Source: Struthio camelus
Taxonomy: Eukaryota > Chordata > Aves > Struthioniformes > Struthionidae
Assembly (NCBI RefSeq): GCF_040807025.1
Contig: NC_090943.1
Coordinates: 24,891,213-24,955,212, forward strand
Reading direction: 5' to 3'
Length of the DNA: 64,000 nucleotides
Below the pieces are notes generated by a model, which had not been told where the DNA came from, did not search any database, and was given only the letters and a program-made list of their open reading frames with translations. This document shows, one piece after another, positions 24,001 to 35,190 of this stretch. Numbering within the stretch: the stretch's first letter is position 1; the number at the start of each line of letters is the position of its first letter. A program made the position numbers and the translations under genes.

Positions 24001-27000
24001 GTAGACAAGTGACATTTGCAGTCTTGCTGATTTTCAGCGTCGTTCTGAGTAAAGAAGTAAGGAGAGTCCATCATTAGATTTAAAATATCTGCACACAACA
24101 GAAGCATTTTTCAAACTTAAAACTAGTAACTGTGTTTAAAATCCTAGCCATTTGCTGTATTTCTGCATCCCCTGCTGGGCGTTTGGTTCTGTGAGGCCTT
24201 AGTGGGAATCGCTTGGAAACTTCTGCCCATTGATCGTGCGCACGCTAAGATTCTTACCGACTTGGAAGATTATTTGTTAATAAGCATTTGCATTACTGCA
24301 GGTTTTTTTGTCTCAAGAGCTTTCCTGTTGTTGTATTTTTAAGGGCTCCATAAACTCTGTCAACACTAGAGATGTGGATTATGAACCCTTAATGGACATT
24401 AACGAACCCTTCTCATCTACTGGTCTGTGAATTTGTAGCTGCATTTTAAAGGTCATTCAAGATTTAATTGCTATTTTGCAGGATGCATTTCTTCGACGGA
24501 ACACCTTTTAATCATGCATCATGGAATTTTAAAAACCTTCCTTTTAAATGCATGTGTCTGCCTCCTGTCTCTTGTTTTAACTTTGTGGTGCGATTACTGG
24601 TATACATCTGCCTGTGGTGACTTAGGAAAAATGTGCAGAGCAGTGAATGCAAGCTGTGCACCTCAGCAGCAGCGTAGCTCTGAAGCTGAGCGCTGCCTCT
24701 TCACTGTGTTAACCTGCATGTTACAGGGGGAAATAAAACCCCAAAATCTACAGTTCAGCAGCAGTGCAAGCTGTAAGTGCAGGTTGTATGTATGCAAGAC
24801 AAGGGGAAGTTTACCCAAGAGCCCCCTTTTTCCTTAGCATTTCCTGCCTCTGCTTCACCATAACCTGCCTCTTTTCCTTCAGCAGACCTCTGCCTCTGCC
24901 CTGTGTGTTATCACAGGGGTTATTTTCAAGGCACAATATTTTAAAGCAGTCTGTTTTATCTGATAAGAGGATTATATGTGAGAAAATTTAGCATATACAG
25001 ATGCACAGAACAGATAAATTTTAAAATAAGCTTTCTGTTCGTTCCTTTTCTTTTTTAGTAATTCATGGATTATTTGCAATAACAGCAAGGAGCTTCCAGT
25101 GGAAGCAGTTTTTAATTTGTTGAACTGATACTGGAGACTTTGGACTTGGCTGAACGCTAATGTACATACTGATTAAGATCTAAAAGCTGAACTTCATGGC
25201 TAAGAGTTGGTCAGTTAAATCTTACATTTAGAAATATAGAGATGTAAAAACCTTTTCAAAGAAGCATGGTTTCAATTGTGGAAGTAAACTGGTGTTCCAC
25301 CCTACCTTCTAGTAGGCAGTGAGCTATAACATCAGGCCCTCCAAACTACTTGGAACTGTTACAGACTCTGAGATTCAAATCCACCTCCGACGTAAATGTG
25401 TGCACATACAAGCTAAATAAAACAGAGCTTTGAGAGTGTCTTGAGTAGCGTGTCCCACATGAAGCTGTTGTCAGCTCTCTAGTCACCTTTTTGTTTTGTT
25501 CACATCTGTAGCTAGGGAGCTGTTATATGGTCTCAAACACAAAAGACCCTATACAAAGATACAGGAGAACTGAGAGTGACATAATTCTTACCATCTTTTC
25601 AGTGAAGAGAATCAAGGGCCACTCTACAGTATGCTGGTCAGGGTGACAGGGTCATATGTTTTTCAGCCGCAAGTGTGAGCCAGAACATAAAGATCAAGTG
25701 AATGTTGATACAATTAAATGCTGTCGACACAAATTGTGAAAAACATGCTATCCTTCGGGGGTCCTACCATCTGTTATCCAGTGCATGCTACACATTAACA
25801 GCTGCCTAAATGTAAAACCTTCAAAGCACTGGGGCAGCCTATTGGCTTCAGGACCTCATCTCTAATGTCTTTCTGTCCAGAAGGGATACAAATGTACTAT
25901 TCATTCCAATCAACTTTAAAGTGCTGGTCTTAAAAATGGTGACAGAGCCATTGCCATAGTCCCTAGCTGGGCAGATGATAAAAAGCAGCTGTGTTCTGCC
26001 AAGAACTACTGAGGGGAGATTGCCTTCCAAACACAACAAACCTTCCTCCTCAAGATATTCTTGTGTTCCTTTTAAATTTAGGACCCTGTCTTGTTAATAG
26101 CTGTCTTTGTGCCGAAGGAAGGAAGAAAGCACATTGATGGACCCTGAATCTACACAGCCCTGAAGATCTAAATTCACAGACTTTTGTTCTTAGAAGATGT
26201 CTGCTTTCTCCTTGTTGCCTTCAAATGGCAGTTGAAAGTTTCACAAAAAGTAGAAATTCTCAACTAGCTACACGGGTCAGAACTTGATATCTGGGTACCT
26301 CACTGCCTAGCCAAACTAAATTTCCAGACAAAAAAAAAAGTCCAAATTAATGCCACCTCAGGAGGCAGCGGTGACTCATTTGGTGGGAGAGCAGCCAGGT
26401 TTCTGTGAATGAACACTGCAGTGCGCCCAGCTACCTCTCCTTGGCCTCTTTCACATGATACTGCTGCCTTAGTGCAGCCATCAGCGTATGTATTGCTAAA
26501 TCAATGAATGTACAGTTTTGTGATTCCCTGAAGGGGCCTTTCTTTGAAGAAAGATGCCTGAGCACCAGTCTCTAGTTAAATTTTTTGCAATTTTCCTCCT
26601 TCAGTTTAAATACAGAAATACTTGTCCTTTATTTTCTCCTTGTTTATATGAAGACTGCTATACTGAACCCAGAGCTCATTCTTACTTGTTTACTTCTATC
26701 ACCTGGTCTTGCCAGCACAGTCACTTGCTGAGGAGAAAGGCATCAATTAAGAAGACAGCTGGGCCTTAGACTTTCTTATTTAAAAAGAAAAGAGCAATTA
26801 ATGTCTTGTTACTGGAGGAAGGAAAAGTTATCTAAGGAAGGAGGGAGTCTATATCCCAGCTGGTTGCAACCTGCCTGTACAGACTGCTGAGATAACTCCA
26901 GTCTTAGTTATTTTTAAACAAACAGAGCCACAGAACTCCTATTTATACTTCTATTGAAAACATAGCTGATTTTTGCACAAAGTTGTAGACTTTTTATACA

Positions 27001-28428
27001 TAACTAATTATATGTGTAACAGCACATTTTGCGGGATATACTGTAGTTCTGCAAATGCAAATCAAACTAAAAGCTAAAATAATTAGTGTAACTAGCATAT
27101 AGCATATTTAAGGATCTGTATCTTTTTTGCATTATAGTAGTGCAGAGAACTGATGCTTCTGTGGTCATTGAAGGAACAGAGGTAATTGGGCATAGAAGCC
27201 CAGCAGAGAAACATACACACCTGGGCATGAAAGAGACTACAAAAGCTATGCTAAGGGCTAGCCTGAGACCTAGCGTATAGAGAATAGCAGCTAGCCTTGG
27301 GCTGAGGTGAGTGTGCGCCACATGAAGACGAAAAAACTATTTCCATCTTAAATGCATCCCTCGCTCTGTGCTATACTGTGTGTATACAGCTTGTATACCA
27401 CAAGAGTTGGGTATAGAAGGTCATCCTGGCAATAGCACTGCTCCAGTCTCCACAAGGCACGTCTGTGCGCCATCGGTCACCTCCTGCATTTTCAGCAGGC
27501 AAGAGGAAGTGACAGAGGCTATGTGCGGTACCTCTCAAAGGGTGGTAGAGCTCCTCTGTTAGAGCCCACACCTGGATGCAGTCAGGGCAAAAAGGGCTCA
27601 GCTGTTAGCTGGGGTGCAGTGTTCAACGAATGCCTTCACACCTGCAGCACACACTGAATGTGAAAGGCATACACTACATGCAATGTATGCATTGCTTGCA
27701 TGAATATATTGATAAATATCCTGGCACTAGACAGTCGTCTGTAATGGTTGCAGGTGGTTCGGTGTAAAACTATGGGTCAAAAAGAGGTTTACTTATTTTA
27801 GCAGTGCTGACCCCACCAGCTAAGCAGGCCCAGTCCCCTTTCTAATAACCTATAGCTTTATTAAACTTCTTTCACAGAAAACTACCTAGACTTTTCACTA
27901 ATCCAAGTGACTACTTGAACACATTGTCCCTTCAGAGAGAAACTTAAGACCTTTCATATTTTTTCTTTCATCAGGCTGACTTTGATGGTGCTGCAGAAGA
28001 TGTAAAAAAATTAAAAACAAGACCAACTGATGATGAACTGAAGGAACTATATGGATTCTACAAACAGGCTACTGTTGGAGACATTAATATTGGTACTTCT
28101 GTTCCTATAAATACGTCAAATTTATCCCCATATCTTAATGAAAACTAGCAAATATTATGTAAATCTGTATGATAATCAATAAAGGTATTCATTTATTTTG
28201 GCAGAATGTCCAGGAATGCTAGATTTGAAAGGCAAAGCCAAATGGGAAGCATGGAACCTGAAAAAAGGTGTTACAGTCATTAATTTTAGATCATGTAATT
28301 GCTTTTATAGAACAACAAATAAGGAAAGATAATGGCTCGTACTTTCCTTTGCAGGTTTATCAAAGGAAGACGCCATGGATGCCTATATTTCTAAAGCAAA
28401 AGCAATGGTAGAGAAGTATGGGATCTAG
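18014..28428 (+). CDS. ACBD7: ACBD7, acyl-CoA-binding domain-containing protein 7
   Basis: A small soluble member of the ACBP family that binds long-chain acyl-CoA. Exons are 18014-18025 (only MTLQ; donor gtaagt), 27975-28092 ([20 protein letters not shown] to TVGDINI), 28205-28267 ([20 protein letters not shown]) and 28355-28428 ([23 protein letters not shown], stop). Phases are 0, 1 and 1, and all splice sites are canonical. The product is 88 aa, the same as human ACBD7, with the same four-residue first exon. The acyl-CoA contact motif [11 protein letters not shown] and the KWEAWN helix are intact. The first intron is nearly 10 kb. The gene diverges from RPP38 and is tail to tail with OLAH. 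The sequence fits ACBD7 better than DBI (MALQ/MTLQ start, AWNLKKGLS). No disruption is seen. Confidence 0.96.
18026..27974 (+). other. ACBD7 intron 1 (about 9.9 kb)
   Basis: Long AT-rich intron with no recognisable CR1 or other transposon and no exon I can support. Several frames of 60-107 codons are open (for example near 19155, 20741 and 24514) but resemble no known protein. Its freedom from repeats contrasts with the 34-53 kb region. Confidence 0.75.
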
Positions 28429-28615
28429 AATACTCGAAATAATTCCCACTAATAACTAACTCTTCAGTAGCTAATGAACTAACTTTTCTAAGAAAGTGCA
28501 GTACTAACCTCTTTATTGTGTAGTCTGACACAAAAATCTTTTAAGCATGAGCTGTTTGACCCTAAAGGGTATTTACATGCGTACTGTATTTTAGACTGTA
28601 TCTGTACTTATTCAA

Positions 28616-28621
28616 AATAAA
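28616..28621 (+). terminator. Polyadenylation signal AATAAA for ACBD7
   Basis: AATAAA in the sequence TTCAAAATAAATTTG, about 188 bases after the ACBD7 stop codon. Confidence 0.65.
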
Positions 28622-28861
28622 TTTGTACCTATTCAGTTAATCTTTCTGTTTGAATTGTGGATTTGTAAGAGTATTAAATTACATTTAGCATTTTCACATT
28701 AGCAGACAAAGAAGCTCTAAAAGTAAAATAATATAGTTGTCATTTTTTCTCCAAAATATGGTTATAGAATAAAGTGAAGTGTCTGTGCATGTGCCAGGAG
28801 AGAAGAGGAAAAAATAGGAGTTTTTTTTTTTATTTTTAAGAAAAAAGATCCAAACTCAATG

Positions 28862-28867
28862 TTTATT
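28862..28867 (-). terminator. Candidate polyadenylation signal AATAAA for OLAH
   Basis: The plus strand reads TTTATT, so the minus strand reads AATAAA, about 170 bases after the OLAH stop codon. The ACBD7 and OLAH 3' ends therefore lie only about 240 bases apart. Confidence 0.5.
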
Positions 28868-29035
28868 TTTATGAATCAGAAAAATTTCCCCTTTTTAAGA
28901 ATTACAATAAAAGATTTTCTGGAGGAAAACAGCAACTTTGAGGCATAACTGCATGCAATTGTACAGAAAGAGTGGATTATTATTAAGTGCTGAAGACTAA
29001 TATTACTCCATCTGCCATAAAAAAGAGAGAAATGC

Positions 29036-32000
29036 TCATAGATCAGCATTTTCTATACATCTTGTTATGTGTTTTGTCAAGAAAATTTCATTAGATGGTT
29101 CCAGCAGATAAAAGTGACCTCCGGGAAGTTTGTAAATGGAAATATCTTGACTTGTTACATCATCCCAGGCTGAAAAAGATATTTAAAGTGTCAGAGAAGT
29201 GTCAAATATTGTAGTTGTTTTACATAGCCATTTCAAGGTTATTATTTAATAATAATTTAAAATCCTGTATGAACTGATTTGGCTGATACTGTTTATACTG
29301 AGACTTCCCTAGGTATTTCCATTTAATTTCAAAAGGAGAGAAAAGACTCTAGGGAACTCTGCACATTAACTAATTTGATACAACAGAAAAATAGCTAAGT
29401 ATAAGAAGGATTCCTTTTAAGCAAAGTACCTTCTAAATCATGTGCTGTATCTTCAGACCCATCAAAGCAGGTAATATCGCAGGAGAGGGGAATATTCCTT
29501 TCTGCCTTCTCAAAACTGTGAATATAAGAAGTTTCAGTAGTAAGATACTTTCAGTAAGATATCTATATACAGGTTGTCTCCACATACGAAATGGCTTTTT
29601 CTTTCTCCTCCAACGCATAGCAGAAACTTTATGAATGAGATTGTGCAGAACAGGAAGGAATTACTCTTAAGATTTTAAGCAACTTTCCCTACTAAATTAT
29701 GTCCAGAGCATTAAAGATAGAATGACCAATACTTAGGAAAAAAAGAGCTTCCACTTGCAATAAGAATTCCCTCCTACAATAACTAAATTTGCTGGCTGTG
29801 TACATACAAGTTCTAATGTTTCAGGGCCTAATCAACAGCTGGTTCCCATGGCCAAAAGGGTCCCATGTCCAGGAGTGGCCTTACCTTTGCCAGTATGAGA
29901 ACCTTTAACCACTCAGCTACCAGAGCAGTTGTGCAGGCCTACTGGGGAAAGAGGACTGGTGAAGCTGGTTGCTTTCTAGGTGTCTGCAACAGGAACATAG
30001 GGATGGCCACTTGGTGAGCATAGGGCGCAGTGGATCAGGAGGCTGAATGCAGTGATCATGAAGCATGATTAGCTGAGTCTATTGGCTTCGGAAAATAATA
30101 AAAGATGTACAAATCTTCCTTTCAGTGGCTGTTAACTTTGGAGCCTAAGTAGAACTTTATTTCTACCACGACACATTCACTACTACAACAGCAGTAGTGG
30201 TTGTTATGGTGAGCTGTGTGGCATATATATGGCATAAAGACCAGAATATACATAGAAAAGCACTCAAAGGAGAAAACTTTGTTTACTGTTTCTTGATCTT
30301 TGTATAGTAGAAACTAGAACAAATTACTAAGAAAGAGAAAAGAACCTGACATGATCAAACAGAGGTAAAACTATAGCATATAAATGTAAAATACAGGTAT
30401 AAATGTAGAACAAAGTTGTATTAAACTTACGAAAATGTCTGAAGAACTCTAAGATCTTCTCTTAAAGTAAGAATCAGACTTTTCCTTATGTCTTCATATT
30501 GAAGTAGCTCAGAAGGAGTTCCTCCTAAAATGTTTATATGTGCAGTAATATCTTCATCATCTATATCACGTAGTCTTCTGATGGCAAGAAAAGCTTCAGA
30601 CTGCCAGCATCAGACAAGACACATAAGGTGTTTATTTATACAGTATACTTTAAATAATAATTTCTCTAACAGTTATTTTAGTAAAAAAGTACAGGGATTC
30701 CCTATCTCCAAAACACAGTGGTCAGTCAGCTTAACATTTGCAGAGAATACTTCTTGGAAAGGATTGGTAGACTGTATTTGCAGAAAATAGAGATTGTGAG
30801 CAAGACGCAAGTACCCTCAAGGTCTGTAGCTTTTACGGACACGTAACCATTAATTGATTCCATTTCAAAGTTTAACTGTCACTCTTGAAATAAAACTAAT
30901 AAAATAATCTGTTTAAGAGAAAACAAAGCTTAGTGGTGGACACAAAGCCAACTAATGTGGGACTGGAGAGACCCCCTAGATCAAGGAAATTTGCAGGAAT
31001 TGCTTCTGTGAAGCAAAGAGCGAGGACAGAAGCAATATTGCTGAGAAGCCCCAGAAACAGAGGGATGGAAATAGCAAATGATGACTGAAGCCAGGAGGGC
31101 TGGGAAAAAAGTCTAATCCCCACTGTGTTCCTGCGAAAGATAGGAGAAGCACCAGAACAGCAGAAGCAGAAGGAAGGGAGAACGCATAAAAAGCCAACAG
31201 AGGGAAAGAACAAGAGGGCAAATGTAATCAGGAACTAGTGCCAGAGGTTTATGCAAGACTTTGCTAAGAGAGTATTTTGCATGTCACAGAGTAGGGTGTG
31301 GGACGTTATACTTTGTTTTTATTGCTTTTTGAGTGTTATGTCAAAGACCATAATAAATAATAGGGTATACGGAAAAGGTAACACTAACCTAAGGCGTCTG
31401 CTCGCCTTAGGCTAAGGTTAGCCTCTGTGAATATGCTATAATGTGACATTCTCCAGCCACCTCAGAATTAATTTCCCCTAAGATAATAGAACATTTTCTG
31501 TGTGCATTCAGGGGTAACGGTTATTTGGTACTTTGGGTATATTAAACATACTCTGCACACCATACAGCCACCACAAGTGTTTTATTTATGGTAGCTAATA
31601 TACTGCTTTGTTTCACACTGTTAATGATTCTGTAACTTACATGTGGGGCGTGTGCCCCTGATATAAAAAGATGGATCGGCTCTAGTCCATAGTTTTCTTT
31701 CAAGTGTAGCGCAACGGCAAAACTAATGTATGATCCAAAACTGCAGTAAAAAGATAAATTAAAGCAATGTAATCACAAACATATGTAAAAACTGGAAAAT
31801 GTGAACATAATTTTAATTTCAGTACTGGCTGGCTATCTTGAACATTTATTGAAACTATAAATACAGAGAGTTTTATGGTTCTGTATTATGACATGTAAAT
31901 TATAGTGATATTAGCTAATTCACGTGTGCAACTATACTCATATTGGGACTAGTTTTACAAATCAGTCCTTTTTATCTCCATTTCTTTTAGCAGTCTCCTT

Positions 32001-34340
32001 AATTTGCAGGAAGAACAGTTATTTTGAGTACTTGGGACTATGTGATCTTCAAAATCTATTTGTTTTATGATTAGCTCACCCCCTACATTCATTTTAGAGT
32101 AAGCACTGACACAAATATCAAGAGTAAACAAAATACCACTTTATCAGAGTAATTAAAAAAAATGATCACAACACTGCCATTTTTAGAAGACATTGGGCCT
32201 GAAGTAATAAATAACCACAGTCTTTGAGATCAGCAGCATTTTTTTAGTTTGACTTAAAAAAAACCTTTGCAGAAGTGCGTTTTCCTATAGCTCTTGCAAA
32301 TAAAGTCAAGTAACCATCTACTCCTAGAGTATAAAGATAAACCTCCTTCACCAGGCTATCTAGAAATGAATATATTTTTACCTGTGACCAAAAAATGCAA
32401 ATGGTTTTTCTTGCAGATCTTTTAACAATACACTTGTAATTTCATTGACTACGGTTGTCATGTCTTGTGCGAAAGGCTCCTTAAAACGAGATTCTCTTCC
32501 AGGAAGCCTGATAGAGTACACTGGAGAAGAGGTGGAAGGCAGGAGGGAAAAGAATTACTGTAATTTCAAGAGGAGACTCTAAAATCAATTTAATTAAGTT
32601 GCAGAAAAACATTTAAATCTATTCTGCAGAACGTACAGATTATTGAAATGAATCCTTTTTACAGCTGACCTGTGCATTTGCTATTGCTAGTGCTATCTTT
32701 TAATCCTATGATTAGAGGGTTTAGGTTTCTGTCACTCCCTTTACTCACAAATGTTACCTTCCCAACTAATCTTATTTATAAATGCTCTAAGTCAGGAATT
32801 CTGTCTTATAATGATAACAAGGTCCTGATCTCAGCTGAGGTTTCAAAGAAGCTTTATTACTATTATTATTAGTAACAGTGACAAATTAATTAATTTCAAT
32901 AATAGCAAGTCTGAGAGTTGTGTAAAGAATATCCTCTCAAGGGCAGCATTAGACAGTTAACAAAATATATTCGCATCCTACAGTCTCAGTTTTTCTCTTT
33001 GAACTCTTCAGCGCTGAACACAGTAAAACCTAGAATCATAGTATAAATTGATCACATTTTATATTTATACAAAAAGACATGTTACCTCCTTTTATCTATT
33101 ACTTTCAACATTCCTTATTTTTCTGTCACTTTTTAGAGAAAATAAGGAATGAAGTCATCAACAAAAATGTTTATTTTCTAAAATCTCCTTGACATTGGAC
33201 ATATCTGCCATATGGAAGCAATGGATCAGACACATAAAGTATTTTACTACAGTCAGAATAAGCCACTACGTTATACCACAACTAGATAGTTGCACAAAAA
33301 TGTTCATGTCTTCTATACTTTGTGCACAGTTAAAATACTTCTGAAAGAGCATGCTGCTCCCTGGTTTTGTTCATTCAAGTTTGCAGTTGCTCCTGGGCCA
33401 TCTCCTTAGTAACTTTTATTTCCATTAGAAGGGAAGACTTTTTTTTTTTTTTTTAAATTTCGAGGCAAATTGGATATGCATGACTTGTGCAACAGTCTAT
33501 AGGAGGCATATAAACATTTAGGAGATGAGTGCAATTGCAGTAGCAATGTTTTCCACTAATGTCAAATAATACTTTTTTCTCTGTGGAAAGTTTGGAAAGT
33601 GACCTTGGTTCCTCTTCAGATAGTTCAGCAATGGATCTTTTTAGCGCTGATAAAACTTGATAGCCATGAAAATTACCTCACTCTGTAACGAAGTATAATT
33701 TTACTGTTACGAAACTGTTGTTTAAACGTCAGTTTTGATACAAGGAGTGCAGAACCCTGCAGACAGTCTGGATAACTGAAATGCATTCTGTGCAGCCTCT
33801 CAGCACTAAAAAATAGTTTTTATATCTTCACTGCTAAACTTCTTGATGCTTTTTTTAACATATAAACAGTTTGCTGCTGTACTGCTGTTTCTGAATCATA
33901 CCAACAGTTTCTGAAACAGTCAAGCATACTACATCTTGTGAACTTTACCTCTGATGAGATATATTTTAATCTGGTCATATCTGTTTAGATCTAGAGTTGT
34001 AGAGAAACTGAGTTAACTCAGTATCCTAGTGGAAATGATAATTCCTAATGGAGTGACTTTCTGGATAAGACCCATAGTAAACAAATAATCGGAAAAAGAT
34101 TGCAGTGCTCTCAAGAGCATTAAATTCTCTTTAAAAAAACTGACTACTGACCATTGCAGACTGCCCATCTTAATTACCTTATGTTGTCTTGGCCTACACA
34201 AATGACTGACCTTCTATTGAACCGCTGAAGAGTCTGCCCCACTGAGCAAACTGAGAAGTTCCCCCTGCAGCCCAGGGAAAGCAAATAAGCCTACAAAGAG
34301 CATTTGGCCTTTTGTATGAACAAGCAACCACTTTCTCCAT
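29036..34340 (-). CDS. OLAH: OLAH, oleoyl-ACP hydrolase (thioesterase II, S-acyl fatty acid synthase thioesterase, medium chain)
   Basis: A cytosolic alpha/beta hydrolase that releases medium-chain fatty acids from fatty acid synthase; the duck enzyme is known from the uropygial gland. Minus-strand exons in gene order are 34340-34211 ([14 protein letters not shown] to LFSGSIE), 32520-32382 ([16 protein letters not shown] to KPFAFFGHS), 31740-31641 ([18 protein letters not shown]), 30600-30431 ([31 protein letters not shown]), 29515-29430 ([27 protein letters not shown]) and 29169-29036 ([20 protein letters not shown] to ENADL, stop). All sites are GT-AG and the frame is continuous: 252 aa, against 265 in human. 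The catalytic triad is complete: Ser90 in GHSFG, Asp202 in GSED and His227 in GGHFYLL. The ATG lies two bases after an acceptor, so a noncoding first exon must lie upstream. It is tail to tail with ACBD7, as in human. Confidence 0.95.
29820..29990 (-). repeat. Possible tRNA-derived SINE head (weak)
   Basis: On the minus strand, TAGCTGAGTGGTTAAAGG (complement of about 29902-29919) resembles a tRNA A box and D arm. It sits in an OLAH intron in moderately GC-richer sequence. No properly spaced B box is seen, so this may be coincidence or a decayed SINE. Confidence 0.2.
30601..31640 (-). other. OLAH intron 3
   Basis: A purine-rich, GC-richer stretch lies at about 30935-31310. I could not assign it to a repeat family, and no alternative exon is recognised. 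It also contains the palindrome at 31384-31421. Confidence 0.55.
31384..31421. repeat. Interrupted palindrome in an OLAH intron
   Basis: CCTAAGGCG (31388-31396) and CGCCTTAGG (31403-31411) are perfect arms around TCTGCT. A second complementary pair, CTAACCT (31384-31390) and AGGTTAG (31415-31421), lies outside, partly overlapping and displaced by three bases. Confidence 0.8.
31741..32381 (-). other. OLAH intron 2
   Basis: AT-rich intron flanked by canonical sites; nothing else is recognised. Confidence 0.75.
32521..34210 (-). other. OLAH intron 1 of the coding region
   Basis: AT-rich; includes a T run at about 33440-33454. No other feature is recognised. Confidence 0.75.
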
Positions 34341-34342
34341 TC

Positions 34343-34789
34343 CTAAGGAAAACAAGAAGACAACACATTATGCTAGAACAAGACTCATCAGGTATAGGAA
34401 AAATAGAGTGAATTAAGTGTAATGTAAAACAATGGGGTAATATTTTATCAAAACTGCTTGTGCTATGTCAACAGCTTGCTATATGAAGTAGGCTTGACAC
34501 ACCAGTTGAAACCAGATCTGCTTTTATAAATGGCAAAGGAGTAGTATTAGGCAACACCTTTGGTTATTATTTTCTCCTCTTTCAGTCACTGACCATAAAG
34601 AACTTAACAAGTAGCAAAGGAAATCAGTATGGGATTTGAGGATGACCTTTTAATAACACAGGCTTTTAGAACACACAAACCCAAAAATGTAAGGTTCATC
34701 TGAAGACCTAAAAAATATAAGGACCACCTATTCAGTATTCTCTCTACAATAGTGGTAAAAATCGGTGTCTAGAGAATAGCCGCATGCCT
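34343..34789. other. OLAH upstream sequence
   Basis: By the splice pattern the noncoding first exon and promoter of OLAH must lie somewhere at or beyond this stretch. There is no CpG island here, consistent with a tissue-restricted promoter. I cannot locate the exon. Confidence 0.35.
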
Positions 34790-35165
34790 TTTCTTTATAT
34801 TTAGGAACCATTCATCAATTTCTCTTTCATGTATTTATCTATCCTCCCCTTAAAACCTTTTAAACACTTAGCATCCACAACATCCTTTGGCAACGAGTTG
34901 CACAGGTTCACTATCTGCTGCATCTCCATTTTGTTTTGAACCTGACTTCCACGACTTCATTTGGTGCCCACAATGTTGTACCGTAAAGGAAGTGAATAGC
35001 GAGTCCCTCAAGATTTGCCACTCAACTTCTTTGAGACCTTCTTCATATTACCTCTACCCTTAGTCAGCTCTTTTTTCCTGAATGAAAGGCCTGGGTTGCT
35101 TAGATAGTCTTCATATAGCAGTGCTTCCAAACTCATGACCATTGTCATTGCCCTTCTCTGGATTT
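34790..35165 (-). mobile_element. CR1-type LINE fragment, old and degraded
   Basis: The minus-strand counterpart of the CR1 C-terminal region. The plus strand shows CATCCACAACATCC, GGCAACGAGTTGCACAGG and TTCACTATCTGCTG, typical of older sauropsid CR1 3' regions read backwards. The complement near 35100-35165 still translates as QIQRRAMTMVMSLEALLYED, a decayed form of [19 protein letters not shown]. It is much more diverged than the other copies, so it is an old insertion. It ends at a 14-base tandem duplication (35163-35190). Confidence 0.75.
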
Positions 35166-35190
35166 GTTATATCCAGTTTGTTATATCCAT
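35163..35190. repeat. 14-bp tandem duplication
   Basis: TTTGTTATATCCAG (35163-35176) is followed directly by TTTGTTATATCCAT (35177-35190) at the edge of the old CR1 fragment. Confidence 0.85.
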
